Part shown: positions 56,641 through 64,000 of the stretch, piece after piece
How positions within the stretch are numbered: the first letter of the stretch is position 1
Layout: each line of letters starts with the position of its first letter
Origin: Salininema proteolyticum
Lineage (GTDB): Bacteria > Actinomycetota > Actinomycetes > Mycobacteriales > Micromonosporaceae
Reading direction: 5' to 3'
Assembly (NCBI RefSeq): GCF_042685645.1
Contig: NZ_JBHUNX010000001.1
Location: 310,001 to 374,000, forward strand
DNA length: 64,000 nucleotides
Position numbers and translations under genes: made by a program
The notes under the pieces: generated by a model
The model's database searches: none
What the model was told of the DNA's origin: nothing
Seen by the model: the letters and a program-made list of their open reading frames with translations, nothing else

Positions 56641-57705
56641 GTGAGCACCTCCACCCGAGACGGCTGGGCCGACACCGCGAAAGGCCTCTGCATCGTCCTC
56701 GTCGTCCTCTGGCACGTGGTCGCGAAGCACGCCGCGAACGTCGACTGGGGCGACTCCGAGGGGATCGCCGCGTGGTGGGCGCTGTTGAGCGCGCAGTTCC
56801 TGCCGTTGCGGATGCCCCTGTTCTTCTTCATATCCGGACTGTTCGCCGCCCGTGCCGTGTTCGCCCCCGACGGCTCCTCGGCGGCCCGACGGGTCGGGCG
56901 CCTGTTCGGCCTCTACGCGCTCTGGCTGACGATCCAGACCTTCGCTCTGGCCGCGGCCCCCGACTTCGAGACGGCCCGGGCCCGCGACTTCGCGGAGTTC
57001 CTGGCCCAGCTCACGTTCAGCCCCACCAACCTCTGGTACTTCCTCGCCCTCGGCGTGTACCTCCTGATCGCCCGGGCCACGAGGAAGGCGCCGACCGCCG
57101 TCGTCCTGGCGGCGGCGTTCGCCGTCTCCGCCGTCGCCGCGGCAGGGGTGCTGCCCGACTGGGGGAACTTCTGGCAGGTCGTTCAGAACCTGTTCTTCTT
57201 CCTCGCGGGACTGCGCCTCGGCGATCGGGCGAAGCGCATGGCAGGGGCGGCGACCTTGACGGCGACGGTGTCGGCGGCAGCGGCGTTCGGCGTCGGGCTG
57301 GTCGCCGTGTCAGTGCTCGGCGCGCGCCAGTGGTTCGGGGTCTGGCCCCTGCTCTGCGCGGTGTCGGTCGTCTTCGGGCTGCTCGGCTGCGCGATGCTGG
57401 ACCGGTACCTTCCCCGCGCGACGAGGCCGCTCCGCTGGATCGGGCAGAAGACTCTTCCGATCTACGTCCTCCACATGATCCCCCTCGCCCTGATCGACAG
57501 GGCCCTGCGATCGGACGGCGCGGCCGGCGCCCTGGCCAACCCGGTGATGGCCGTCAGCGAACCGATCCTGCTGACGGCACTGGTCATCCTGGTCTGCCTG
57601 GCCGTGCACGGCCTGATGGTGCGGTGCGGACTCAAGGTCCTCTTCGACCCGCTCCTCGTCCTGCCCAAAGCGCCGGCCAGGGAACCGTCCCGCGCGGGAC
57701 GGTGA
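56641..57705 (+). CDS. Acyltransferase 3 family membrane protein
   Basis: This 354-residue protein has about ten helices. WADTAKGLCIVLVVLWHVVAK carries the family His (about 25), and LRMPLFFFISGLFAA and FSPTNLWYFLALGVYLL are conserved. The GTG at 56641 begins right at the family N-terminus (GWADTAKG). The upstream open frame is not used by relatives. Likely O-acylation of an envelope sugar; substrate unknown. It is unrelated in detail to the cyclitol-locus acyltransferase. Confidence 0.88.
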   Translation: MSTSTRDGWADTAKGLCIVLVVLWHVVAKHAANVDWGDSEGIAAWWALLSAQFLPLRMPLFFFISGLFAARAVFAPDGSSAARRVGRLFGLYALWLTIQTFALAAAPDFETARARDFAEFLAQLTFSPTNLWYFLALGVYLLIARATRKAPTAVVLAAAFAVSAVAAAGVLPDWGNFWQVVQNLFFFLAGLRLGDRAKRMAGAATLTATVSAAAAFGVGLVAVSVLGARQWFGVWPLLCAVSVVFGLLGCAMLDRYLPRATRPLRWIGQKTLPIYVLHMIPLALIDRALRSDGAAGALANPVMAVSEPILLTALVILVCLAVHGLMVRCGLKVLFDPLLVLPKAPAREPSRAGR

Positions 57706-57784
57706 CCGGCCCGGCGCGTCCGCGGACCGAGGGGAGCCCCCGCCCGTTCCCGCGACGGCGGGGGCAAGACAATAGGGGTCCTTG

Positions 57785-58666
57785 GTGAATTCAGAGGCCC
57801 GACAGAAAGTCCCTGCAATGCGAAGACGTCGAACCCTTGGAATGGCCGCGGCCCTGCCCGCCGCGATGCTGGCCGCCTGCTCGGAGCCGTCCGCTCCCGG
57901 CGGCAGCGAGGAGGCCTCCTCCGCGCCGCCCGATGAAGGCCAGAGCCCTTCCCCCGAACCGGAGGCCGTACCCGGCGCCAGCGATCCGTCCCGCCCGACG
58001 CCGGTCGTCGACAGGGGCCCGGGCGGCAGCGGCAGGGTGGCGCTGACATTCGACGCCGACCTGACCGAGTACATGCGCGCGCAACTGGAGTCCGGCGAGG
58101 TCGACACCTACCACAACGAGGAACTGCTGTCCTATCTGGAATCCGAGGACCTGGCCGCGACCTTCTTCATGACCGGCATGTGGATGCGTCAGTACCCCGA
58201 CGAGACCTCCCGCATCGCCGCCAACCCCCGGTTCGAACTGGCCAACCACACCTTCGAGCACGAGGCGTTCACCTCCGACTGCTACGGCCTGGACTACGAG
58301 GACGAACCCGAGGCGATGCGCGAGGACGTGGAGAGCACCTTCGACGTCATGGAGGAGTTCGGCGGCAACCAGACCCGCTACTTCCGGTTCCCCGGCCTCT
58401 GCCACGACGAGGCCGCGCTCCAGGCCCTCCAGCCCCTGGGGCTGACCGTCGTGGACGGCGACGTCGTCAGCGGGGACCCCTTCGCCGAGGCGGCGCAGCC
58501 GATCGTGGACGCGGTGCTGTCCCGGGCGGAGGCCGGCTCGGTGGTCATCATGCACATCGGCGGGCCCAACGCCCCGCAGACCCACCTGGCCCTGCCGTCG
58601 ATCGTCGACGAGCTGCGGAACCGGGGCCTGGGCTTCGGGACACTGTCCGAAGTCCTAGCGGACTGA
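57785..58666 (+). CDS. Polysaccharide deacetylase-like lipoprotein
   Basis: The 293 residues (GTG after AGGGG) or 282 (ATG at 57818) have a lipoprotein signal (RRRRTLGMAAALPAAMLAAC) and a low-complexity linker. The NodB-like domain has ALTFDADLTEYM (TFDD variant with DAD), TFFMTGMWMRQYPDE, and NHTFEHEAF in place of the usual H-S/T-x-x-H zinc motif. YFRFPGLCHDE and GSVVIMHIGGPNA complete the barrel. Zinc ligands appear mostly preserved. Substrate: surface polysaccharide or peptidoglycan sugars. Confidence 0.85.
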   Translation: MNSEARQKVPAMRRRRTLGMAAALPAAMLAACSEPSAPGGSEEASSAPPDEGQSPSPEPEAVPGASDPSRPTPVVDRGPGGSGRVALTFDADLTEYMRAQLESGEVDTYHNEELLSYLESEDLAATFFMTGMWMRQYPDETSRIAANPRFELANHTFEHEAFTSDCYGLDYEDEPEAMREDVESTFDVMEEFGGNQTRYFRFPGLCHDEAALQALQPLGLTVVDGDVVSGDPFAEAAQPIVDAVLSRAEAGSVVIMHIGGPNAPQTHLALPSIVDELRNRGLGFGTLSEVLAD

Positions 58667-58718
58667 CCGCGGCCGCCGACCTCGCCCGAGCGTTCAGAAC
58701 GTCCGCGGCACACGGAAA

Positions 58719-58753
58719 TGCGGCCGTCGACCGGGGAACGGTCGACGGCCGCA
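58719..58753. terminator. Bidirectional terminator between convergent genes
   Basis: TGCGGCCGTCGACC (58719-58732) and its exact complement (58740-58753) have a 7-nt loop. A second hairpin (AGGGCCGG 58836-58843 with CCGGCCCT 58855-58862) touches the trypsin stop codon and would end the minus-strand transcript. Confidence 0.85.
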
Positions 58754-58861
58754 CCGTGGCGCGGCGGCCGGACTCAGGCCTGCGTGACACTGCGGTGAGG
58801 TGTCAGGGCCGAGGCTTCCGCGGCGCCGCTCGGCAAGGGCCGGCCCGGTGGGAACCGGCCC

Positions 58862-59665
58862 TCAGGACATGGCCGCGATGGCGGCGTTGACGTCGTCGAG
58901 GAACCAGCTGACCTGGGCGTAGACGCCCGGGTAGCGCTTCTTGCCGCAGCCGTTGCCCCAGCTGACGATCCCGGCGAGGACGTCCTGGTCGCCCTCGCGG
59001 GCGACGAGCGGGCCGCCGGAGTCGGCGGAGCACGCGTCCACGCCGCCCTGCTTGAGGTAGCCGGCGCAGATCATCGAGTCGGCGTACCACCACGAGCTGC
59101 GCTTATAGGAGCGGCCGCAGTCGGTGTCGTTGACGTAGGGGACCTCGGCCCAGCGCTGCTCGTTGGGGTAGACGTTGTCCTCGGTCAGGCCCCAGCCGGC
59201 GACGGCGTAGGTCGGACCCTCGTCGACCTCGGTGCCCTGCGGCAGGGCGACGGTCTGGGCGTCGGGTACCGGCTCGGCGAGCTTCATCAGGGCCCAGTCG
59301 TTGCTGATGGGCGTCTCGTCGCCGTAGTTGTCCGGCATGAAGATGTCGACGACCTCGTACTCCGCCATGTCCGGGCTGTCGAGCTCCACCGAGCCGTGGC
59401 GCACGGTGTAGGTGTCGACGTCGGCGCCCTCGGTGCAGTGCGACGCGGTGAGGACGATGTCGTCGGCGACGAGCGAGCCGCCGCACCAGTGCGAGTCCTC
59501 CGCGACGCGGTACAGGGAGACCAGGTACGGGAACTGGTCCTGTTGGGAGGGGTCGCCGCCGACGACCTTGGCCCCGATTTCTCCGGCGCTCGCGCCGGAG
59601 GCGAGGGCGAGTGCTCCGACGGCCGACGCCGCCGCGGTGGCGATGACCTTTTTCAGCTTGTGCAT
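58862..59665 (-). CDS. Secreted trypsin-like serine protease (S1 family)
   Basis: This 267-residue protein has a Sec signal to about ASA (27), a short propeptide and the mature end KVVGGDPSQQDQFPYLVSL. Catalytic triad: His in LTASHC, Asp in SNDWALMKL, Ser in CSADSGGPL. The Asp in VDACSAD (six before Ser) predicts cleavage after Lys/Arg. Six Cys allow three disulfides. Upstream region 59666-59953 holds a palindrome at 59698-59721 and no gene. Confidence 0.95.
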   Translation of the reverse strand: MHKLKKVIATAAASAVGALALASGASAGEIGAKVVGGDPSQQDQFPYLVSLYRVAEDSHWCGGSLVADDIVLTASHCTEGADVDTYTVRHGSVELDSPDMAEYEVVDIFMPDNYGDETPISNDWALMKLAEPVPDAQTVALPQGTEVDEGPTYAVAGWGLTEDNVYPNEQRWAEVPYVNDTDCGRSYKRSSWWYADSMICAGYLKQGGVDACSADSGGPLVAREGDQDVLAGIVSWGNGCGKKRYPGVYAQVSWFLDDVNAAIAAMS

Positions 59666-59697
59666 GGACGGATCTCCTACTGGTCATGCGACGAGGA

Positions 59698-59721
59698 TTC
59701 TACATATCGCTAAATGTAGAA
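59698..59721. promoter_or_regulatory. Palindrome in the protease promoter region
   Basis: TTCTACAT and ATGTAGAA are exact 8-bp arms separated by 8 nt, 33 nt before the trypsin start codon, in an AT-rich setting. It may be an operator overlapping the promoter. Confidence 0.55.
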
Positions 59722-59953
59722 ATGTGGTCTTTCGATTCGCAATCCTAGATTTCGCGGCAGGAGGAGAGAATAGGGAATGCCCTTGCGCACCCCCTATGTG
59801 TCGAACATCTGTCTCATGTGCAGTATTGTTTCCGAATAGTCGGGCAGACTTATTGAGGCACAATGCTTGTCGATCTGACGGAGTGAGCGTCCACGGTGCT
59901 CTCGGCGCCCGGTGGGCGGCGGAGCATTCGGTGTCTCAAGGGGAGCGGCGCGG

Positions 59954-60679
59954 TTAGGCGTCCAGGATGTCGGTGCTCGTCAGCTCCTCGGCGATCGTCC
60001 GCCGCTGGGCGTCGGTGAGTTCCAGCCGGTTCAGTTGGTCCGACCAGGCCCGGACCCGATCGGCGTCTTCTTCCAGGGCCGTGCCGAGCTCGACGAGCAT
60101 GGCCAGTGCCAAGGCCCGGTCCATGGGATCGGCCTCCGAGCCGTGCCGCTTCCATCCGGACTTGACCGCGCGGTAGGCGGCCTCGTCGTCGGTCTTGAAG
60201 TCGCGGAAGTTCCGGGCGTTCTCGAGCGACCTGGCGAGTCCGCGCAGACTCCGGGAACCGCCGTGGTCGCGGTCGGCCGGTTCGTCGCGCTGGATGAAGA
60301 TGAGGGAGTTGCCCGACGGGTCGAGGAGGGTGAACCGGGACTGGCCGGGCCGGAAACGCGTGATCCGGGGGAGGCCCTTGGCGAGGACCCTGCCGTAGGC
60401 CGCGCGCATTGCCTCGGTGAACTCGGAGTGGTAGGGCGCCACCGAGTCCACCATGATGAGGCAGACGCCGCCGTCCTCCGCGGCCGGGTCGTGGCCCTGG
60501 GGAGGATTGCGGAAGTGGACGTCGAAACCGCTCCACCGGAGGGCCAGGTAGAGGTAGGGTCTGGTCTGCTCGGCGGTGACGGTGAACCCCAGCGTCCGGT
60601 AGAACTCGAGGGTCTCCTCGGGGTCGGAGCAGGGGAGGACGGGGACGGCGGTCTCGTTCGCCCGAACGGAATCCGGCAC
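59954..60679 (-). CDS. VOC-family (bleomycin-resistance-like) protein
   Basis: In this 241-residue protein an N-terminal VOC/glyoxalase fold (about 8-120) with TAVPVLPCSDPEETLEFYRTLGF and FTLLDPSGNSLIFIQRDE is followed by a helical extension (about 130-241) that single-domain VOC proteins lack. Start: GTG at 60679 after AAGGAG. Role may be drug binding or enzymatic. Confidence 0.85.
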   Translation of the reverse strand: MPDSVRANETAVPVLPCSDPEETLEFYRTLGFTVTAEQTRPYLYLALRWSGFDVHFRNPPQGHDPAAEDGGVCLIMVDSVAPYHSEFTEAMRAAYGRVLAKGLPRITRFRPGQSRFTLLDPSGNSLIFIQRDEPADRDHGGSRSLRGLARSLENARNFRDFKTDDEAAYRAVKSGWKRHGSEADPMDRALALAMLVELGTALEEDADRVRAWSDQLNRLELTDAQRRTIAEELTSTDILDA

Positions 60680-60762
60680 GGGGTGCTCCTTCTCGGCCGC
60701 GCATTGACAGCGTGCGGCGATCCTTGTTCTGGAGGTGCCCAGTCTAGCCGCCGGCACCGACA

Positions 60763-60790
60763 CCGGCGGCTCCCCGGAGGGAGCCGCCGG
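60763..60790 (-). terminator. Terminator of the small secreted protein gene
   Basis: CCGGCGGCTCCC (60763-60774) and its exact complement (60779-60790) leave a CGGA loop, 39 nt past the stop on the minus strand. Confidence 0.75.
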
Positions 60791-60828
60791 TCAACGCCGT
60801 GCCGGAGCGTCCCGGCGGGGCGGGCGGC

Positions 60829-61212
60829 CTACTTCAGTCCGGCCTGGACGACCCACTGGTTCCTCCAGGAGACCTTGTACCACCGGTTCCCGTGCTTGTT
60901 GGTGCAGTAGTAGGAGTACTTGATGACCTTGTCGCGGTTCAGGACCTTGACGACGTCCTCGCGCCCGTAGTAGCCGGAGCGGAGCTTCGCGCCCTGGCGC
61001 GTGGTGCGCCGGATGCCGTACTTGGTCCAGTTGTCCTTGCCGTGTTCGCAGCGTCCCGAGGCCTCCGGGACCCGGTCGGCCGAGGCCTCCGGCGGCGGCG
61101 CGGCCGGCACGGCTGCGGGCACGGCGGTGGCCGAGGCGGTGAGCCCGAAGGCGGCGATGAGGAGGCCGCCGACTCCGGCGGCGATCCGGTGGCGCTTCTG
61201 CGAGTGCGACAT
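60829..61212 (-). CDS. Small secreted protein, SH3-like C-terminus
   Basis: This 127-residue protein has a signal peptide (about 1-33), a Pro/Ala/Glu linker and a basic C-terminal module. The module reads KLRSGYYGREDVVKVLNRDK, YSYYCTNKHGNRWYKVSWRNQWV, resembling bacterial SH3 domains that bind cell wall. Two Cys (GRCEHG and YYCTN) may pair. The start at 61212 follows GAAAGGAGA. Confidence 0.82.
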   Translation of the reverse strand: MSHSQKRHRIAAGVGGLLIAAFGLTASATAVPAAVPAAPPPEASADRVPEASGRCEHGKDNWTKYGIRRTTRQGAKLRSGYYGREDVVKVLNRDKVIKYSYYCTNKHGNRWYKVSWRNQWVVQAGLK

Positions 61213-61357
61213 GGTGTCTCCTTTCGGTGAAGGATCGTGGGACACGTACAAGCTAGGCGCGAGCGGTGCCCGCCGGCCGGCGAACGCGGAGAAGTCCCGC
61301 GGGCCTGTCGGCAATCCGTCGGTCTCGTCGAAAGGAGGCCCTCTTCGCGGAGCGGCG

Positions 61358-62359
61358 TCAGCCCTTGTTCCGCAGGACCACGGTGATCTCGTTGCGGTTG
61401 TGCCGCAACTGCCGGGCGAACTCGACGGTGAAGCCCTTGCGGAGGATCCCGAAGGACTCCTGGAGCTGGGGCAGGACGTGCCGGTTGCCGGTCTTCAGGG
61501 TGACGACGCAGCGCCCGGAGGGCTTCAGGACCTTCCTGCTGTCGAGCATGAGGCGGCTCGACCGTGCCGGGCTCATCTTCATGTCGTTCACGATGAGGTC
61601 GAACCGGTCCTTCGCGTCGCGCAGGAAGTTGCCGGCGGTGGTCCTCTCGTGGCGGACCAGCGGGAGGTCCAGCACGCGCTCGTCCAGGTCTCCGGGGTCC
61701 ACGGCCGTGACCTCGAAGCCCCGCTCGGCGAGGATCCTCGACCAGCCTCCGGGAGCGGCGCCGTAGTCGAGGGCGAGGCTGCCGGGCGACGCCTGGAGCG
61801 AGACGTACTGCAGGAGCTCCTCCAGCTTGAACTCGGCCCGGGAGACCTGGTCCGGGGTGCGGGCGAGGCGCACTTGGCCGCCCGGCCAGGTGCTCAGGCT
61901 GTCCTCGGCGCGGTTCAGTCCGACGACGACGGTGTCCGGCGTGTGGCAGATCGAGACGACCCACTCGGCTCCCACGCGGGAGACGTCGAATCCGCGGTCG
62001 CTCAGCAGGTCGCGGGCGCTGCCCCACTCCTCGTGCCGGTTGAAGCGGTAGGGGACCTTGCCGTCCAGCCACGTTTGCAGGGAGACGGCGGTCTGGTCCG
62101 TCTCGTCGCGGAGGAAGCGGGCGACGCGGTCGGCGACGGAGTCGAACCCCTCCTCGACGGGGTCGTACTCGGCGATCACCTCGGTGACGTGGCGGAGGAA
62201 CGGCAGGGGCTCCGAGGCGGCGATGTCGGCCAGGTCGGCGGCGGTGGAGTGCTCGGCCGTGACCACCGCGGACTCGTCGCCGACCCTGCGGACGTCGACG
62301 ACGTCGTCCACGTAGCGGTGGAGGTCCTTCTTCATGCTCCAGAAGGAGTCGGCCGCCAT
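61358..62359 (-). CDS. FtsJ/RlmM-like SAM-dependent methyltransferase
   Basis: In this 333-residue protein the methyltransferase core has ALDYGAAPGGWSRIL (SAM loop, about 187-201) and IVNDMKMSP (Asp). TLKTG carries the K of the K-D-K triad seen in ribose 2'-O-methyltransferases. The N-terminal 140 residues may bind RNA. The start is uncertain: Met at 62359 is used here, but TTG at 62380 (after GGAAG) or ATG at 62461 are possible. Target probably rRNA or another structured RNA. RlmM-like enzymes are uncommon in actinobacteria. Confidence 0.8.
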   Translation of the reverse strand: MAADSFWSMKKDLHRYVDDVVDVRRVGDESAVVTAEHSTAADLADIAASEPLPFLRHVTEVIAEYDPVEEGFDSVADRVARFLRDETDQTAVSLQTWLDGKVPYRFNRHEEWGSARDLLSDRGFDVSRVGAEWVVSICHTPDTVVVGLNRAEDSLSTWPGGQVRLARTPDQVSRAEFKLEELLQYVSLQASPGSLALDYGAAPGGWSRILAERGFEVTAVDPGDLDERVLDLPLVRHERTTAGNFLRDAKDRFDLIVNDMKMSPARSSRLMLDSRKVLKPSGRCVVTLKTGNRHVLPQLQESFGILRKGFTVEFARQLRHNRNEITVVLRNKG

Positions 62360-62691
62360 GGATACCAGTGATGAGTACAAAGTCGTTCTTCCGTGCCGTT
62401 CGGGGTCAGTGTCCACCCGCCCGCCGCCCCGCGGGCGGGAGCGGTGCGCGTCGAGTGCCATGGTCGCACGGGCCGTCCCGAGTGAGCGGGCAAGGAGGCG
62501 CTGACGTGCGGACGCTAGCGATTCTACCAGCGGACCGGCCCGGAACGCGGCGGTCGGAACGGGAGGGGCGGAACCGGACGGAGCGGGCCGGCGCGCCGCG
62601 CTGCCGCCGCGATCCTCACTGTCCGCAGTGGTCCTGTGCGGTGCGGTGGCGGGCAGAAGCGGTGTCGCAGGGGCCGGGTAGCTTGTGGGGC
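62360..62691. other. Divergent spacer upstream of two genes
   Basis: It holds the promoters of the minus-strand methyltransferase and the plus-strand DUF4132-like gene. No further gene or strong palindrome was seen. Confidence 0.4.
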
Positions 62692-64000
62692 GTGAAGATC
62701 TTTCCTGATGCCGGGGTACGAGAGGACTTCTTCTCCGGACCCGTTGAGACCGCCGTCCGACCGCCCGTCGACCTCGCCGAGGCCGTCGCGGCCCTCAACT
62801 CCTTCGCCGGACCGCTGGAGGAGCACTTCGCGGAGAACGGCGATTCGGAGTGGGCGGCGCCCATCCGCCGCTACCTGAGCGGAGAGCTCGACCCGGAGGG
62901 GGCGGCGGCGCTGCAGATGCACCTGGCCCTGACGGACTCCTACGCCGGGCTCGCCCGGTTCGGGGTGTGGACGAGGCTCTGGGCCCTCCAGGGCGGAGTC
63001 TCCTTCGCCGTCGAAGCGGTGTGCCGCGCTTTCGGCATCACGTGGTACGCCCCCTACTACCTGAGCAAGGGCATAACGAGTGTCGTTCGCGACAACGACC
63101 TGAACCGGGTGAGGCAGCGGCGGATCGGCATCGAGTCGGTGCGCGAGCTGATGGAGGAGGCCTCCGAACGGGAGCGGGCGGAGGCGCTGGACACGGCCTC
63201 CGGGTTCAGGGACACCAAGGCGGGCCGCTACGTCGCTTCCTGCATCGCCCCGGACAACCGCCGTTGGGCCGAGGAGGCGCTGGCGGACCTGCCGGAGACG
63301 GACGTGGACGCCTACTTCTTCGCCGCCCGCCACCTGGTCACCGCCGAGATGCTGCCGCACGTGCCCGACGCCTTCGTGCGCAGCTGGCTCAGCCGCAACT
63401 CCTACGGCACCTCTCTCGGGGACACGGCGGAGCAGTGGGGAACGGCGGCGGTGGTCCTGGTGCGCCGGGGCATGAAGCTCAGCAGGGATCGCGCCGAGCG
63501 CCTCCAGATGCTGCGGACGCTGTCCCGGATCGGCGGCGAGGCGGCGTTCCGGGAGCTCGTCGCGGTCCTGGAGGAGCCCACCGCGCAGACGGCCGCCCTC
63601 GACCTCGCCGCGAAGGAGAAGGACGTCGCGGTCGGCGTCCTGGCCGAGGAGATCCTCGCCGGACGCGGGGACGGGCGGAAGCTCGCCGGCCTACTGGAGG
63701 CCGTCGCGGGTTGGGAGGACTCGGTGGACGAGGCGACGGCGAAGGCGGTGCGGGCGAAGAGGGACGAGACGGCCAGACCGGAGGCCGACACGTCCGGACT
63801 GCCCGGGCTCCTGGTCGACCCGCCGTGGAAGCGGCCGCGGAAGAAGACGGCCGCCGGACCGGTCGTCAAGGGCCTGAAGGCCTCCGCGGGGACAGTCCTG
63901 CGCTGGGCCGACGGCGAGTACGAAGCGTGGCTCGGCACGGAGCCCCACGGCTACAACTACAGCCCTTCGTGGATCGACGACATCCTGGCGGGACGGAGCA
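62692..64000 (+). CDS. DUF4132-type (HEAT-like) protein, 3' end beyond the window
   Basis: A GTG at 62692 opens a frame that has no stop before the window ends (436 codons seen). The visible part is helical and HEAT-like (LQMLRTLSRIGGEAAFRELVAVL, then AAFRELVAVLEEP and KDVAVGVLAEEILAG). It leads into LLVDPPWKRPRKK and HGYNYSPSWIDDILAG, segments I associate with DUF4132/MolR-related proteins of actinomycetes. Those are large proteins of unclear function. The start lacks a strong ribosome site. Confidence 0.75.
   Translation, partial: MKIFPDAGVREDFFSGPVETAVRPPVDLAEAVAALNSFAGPLEEHFAENGDSEWAAPIRRYLSGELDPEGAAALQMHLALTDSYAGLARFGVWTRLWALQGGVSFAVEAVCRAFGITWYAPYYLSKGITSVVRDNDLNRVRQRRIGIESVRELMEEASERERAEALDTASGFRDTKAGRYVASCIAPDNRRWAEEALADLPETDVDAYFFAARHLVTAEMLPHVPDAFVRSWLSRNSYGTSLGDTAEQWGTAAVVLVRRGMKLSRDRAERLQMLRTLSRIGGEAAFRELVAVLEEPTAQTAALDLAAKEKDVAVGVLAEEILAGRGDGRKLAGLLEAVAGWEDSVDEATAKAVRAKRDETARPEADTSGLPGLLVDPPWKRPRKKTAAGPVVKGLKASAGTVLRWADGEYEAWLGTEPHGYNYSPSWIDDILAGRS

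Noticed and set aside
56350..56730. Minus-strand frame upstream of the acyltransferase
   Set aside because: Mostly antisense to the acyltransferase N-terminus with shadow-like composition.

Overview
The window comes from a high-GC actinomycete. Nearly all genes use G/C third codon positions, several start with GTG, and the gene families are typical of Streptosporangiales/Nocardiopsaceae-like or Streptomyces-like bacteria: fused KorA/KorB, CIRCE-controlled groESL, a SCO4848-type membrane protein, a bacterial RIO kinase, a 2-methylisoborneol operon and SigE-type ECF sigma factors. Genus-level placement is inference.

Layout. (1) 0-16.5 kb is mostly core genome: a holin-like membrane protein, korAB, an ECF sigma factor coupled to a membrane partner, a THUMP-like methyltransferase, groES-groEL under CIRCE, a Tat-exported phosphoesterase with chitin-binding modules, the kynA-kynU tryptophan pair, a GNAT, an NsrR-type regulator and a RIO kinase behind a small leader ORF. 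Short non-coding repeats lie between several of these genes. (2) 16.5-21.7 kb holds a TetR-controlled ABC exporter and a polar amino-acid ABC importer. (3) 21.9-25.3 kb is a three-gene 2-methylisoborneol operon: family 2B encapsulin shell with a cyclic-nucleotide-binding insert, 2-MIB synthase and GPP 2-C-methyltransferase. (4) 25.3-30.4 kb is accessory DNA around a tRNA-Trp gene. It has a TIR/NB-ARC STAND protein, a divergent small protein carrying the same C-terminal domain, two SUKH-like paralogues and a frameshifted integrase. (5) 30.4-41.5 kb is a secondary-metabolite locus: TetR/SDR, then a tightly overlapping series of genes for a VOC epimerase, a bicovalent flavoprotein oxidase, an acyltransferase, a sedoheptulose-7-phosphate cyclase (EEVS-type), two cupins, an exporter and a LuxR-type HTH protein. 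A broken phosphopantetheinyl transferase, a HAD-phosphatase relic and a second exporter follow. (6) 42.8-48.0 kb holds three divergent regulator/enzyme pairs: MerR/old yellow enzyme, HxlR/aldo-keto reductase and TetR/alpha-beta hydrolase. (7) 48.4-64 kb has a CPBP protease with a two-component system, secreted cell-wall hydrolases, small secreted proteins, a cold-shock protein, an acyltransferase, a lipoprotein deacetylase, a trypsin, a VOC protein, an FtsJ-like methyltransferase and a DUF4132-type gene that runs off the end.

The most unusual items are the TIR-STAND pair with a shared domain (a candidate homotypic defence module), the aminotransferase-free C7-cyclitol cluster with gene-decay scars, and a duplicated promoter plus gene start at about 51.25 and 53.6 kb that preserves exact spacing.
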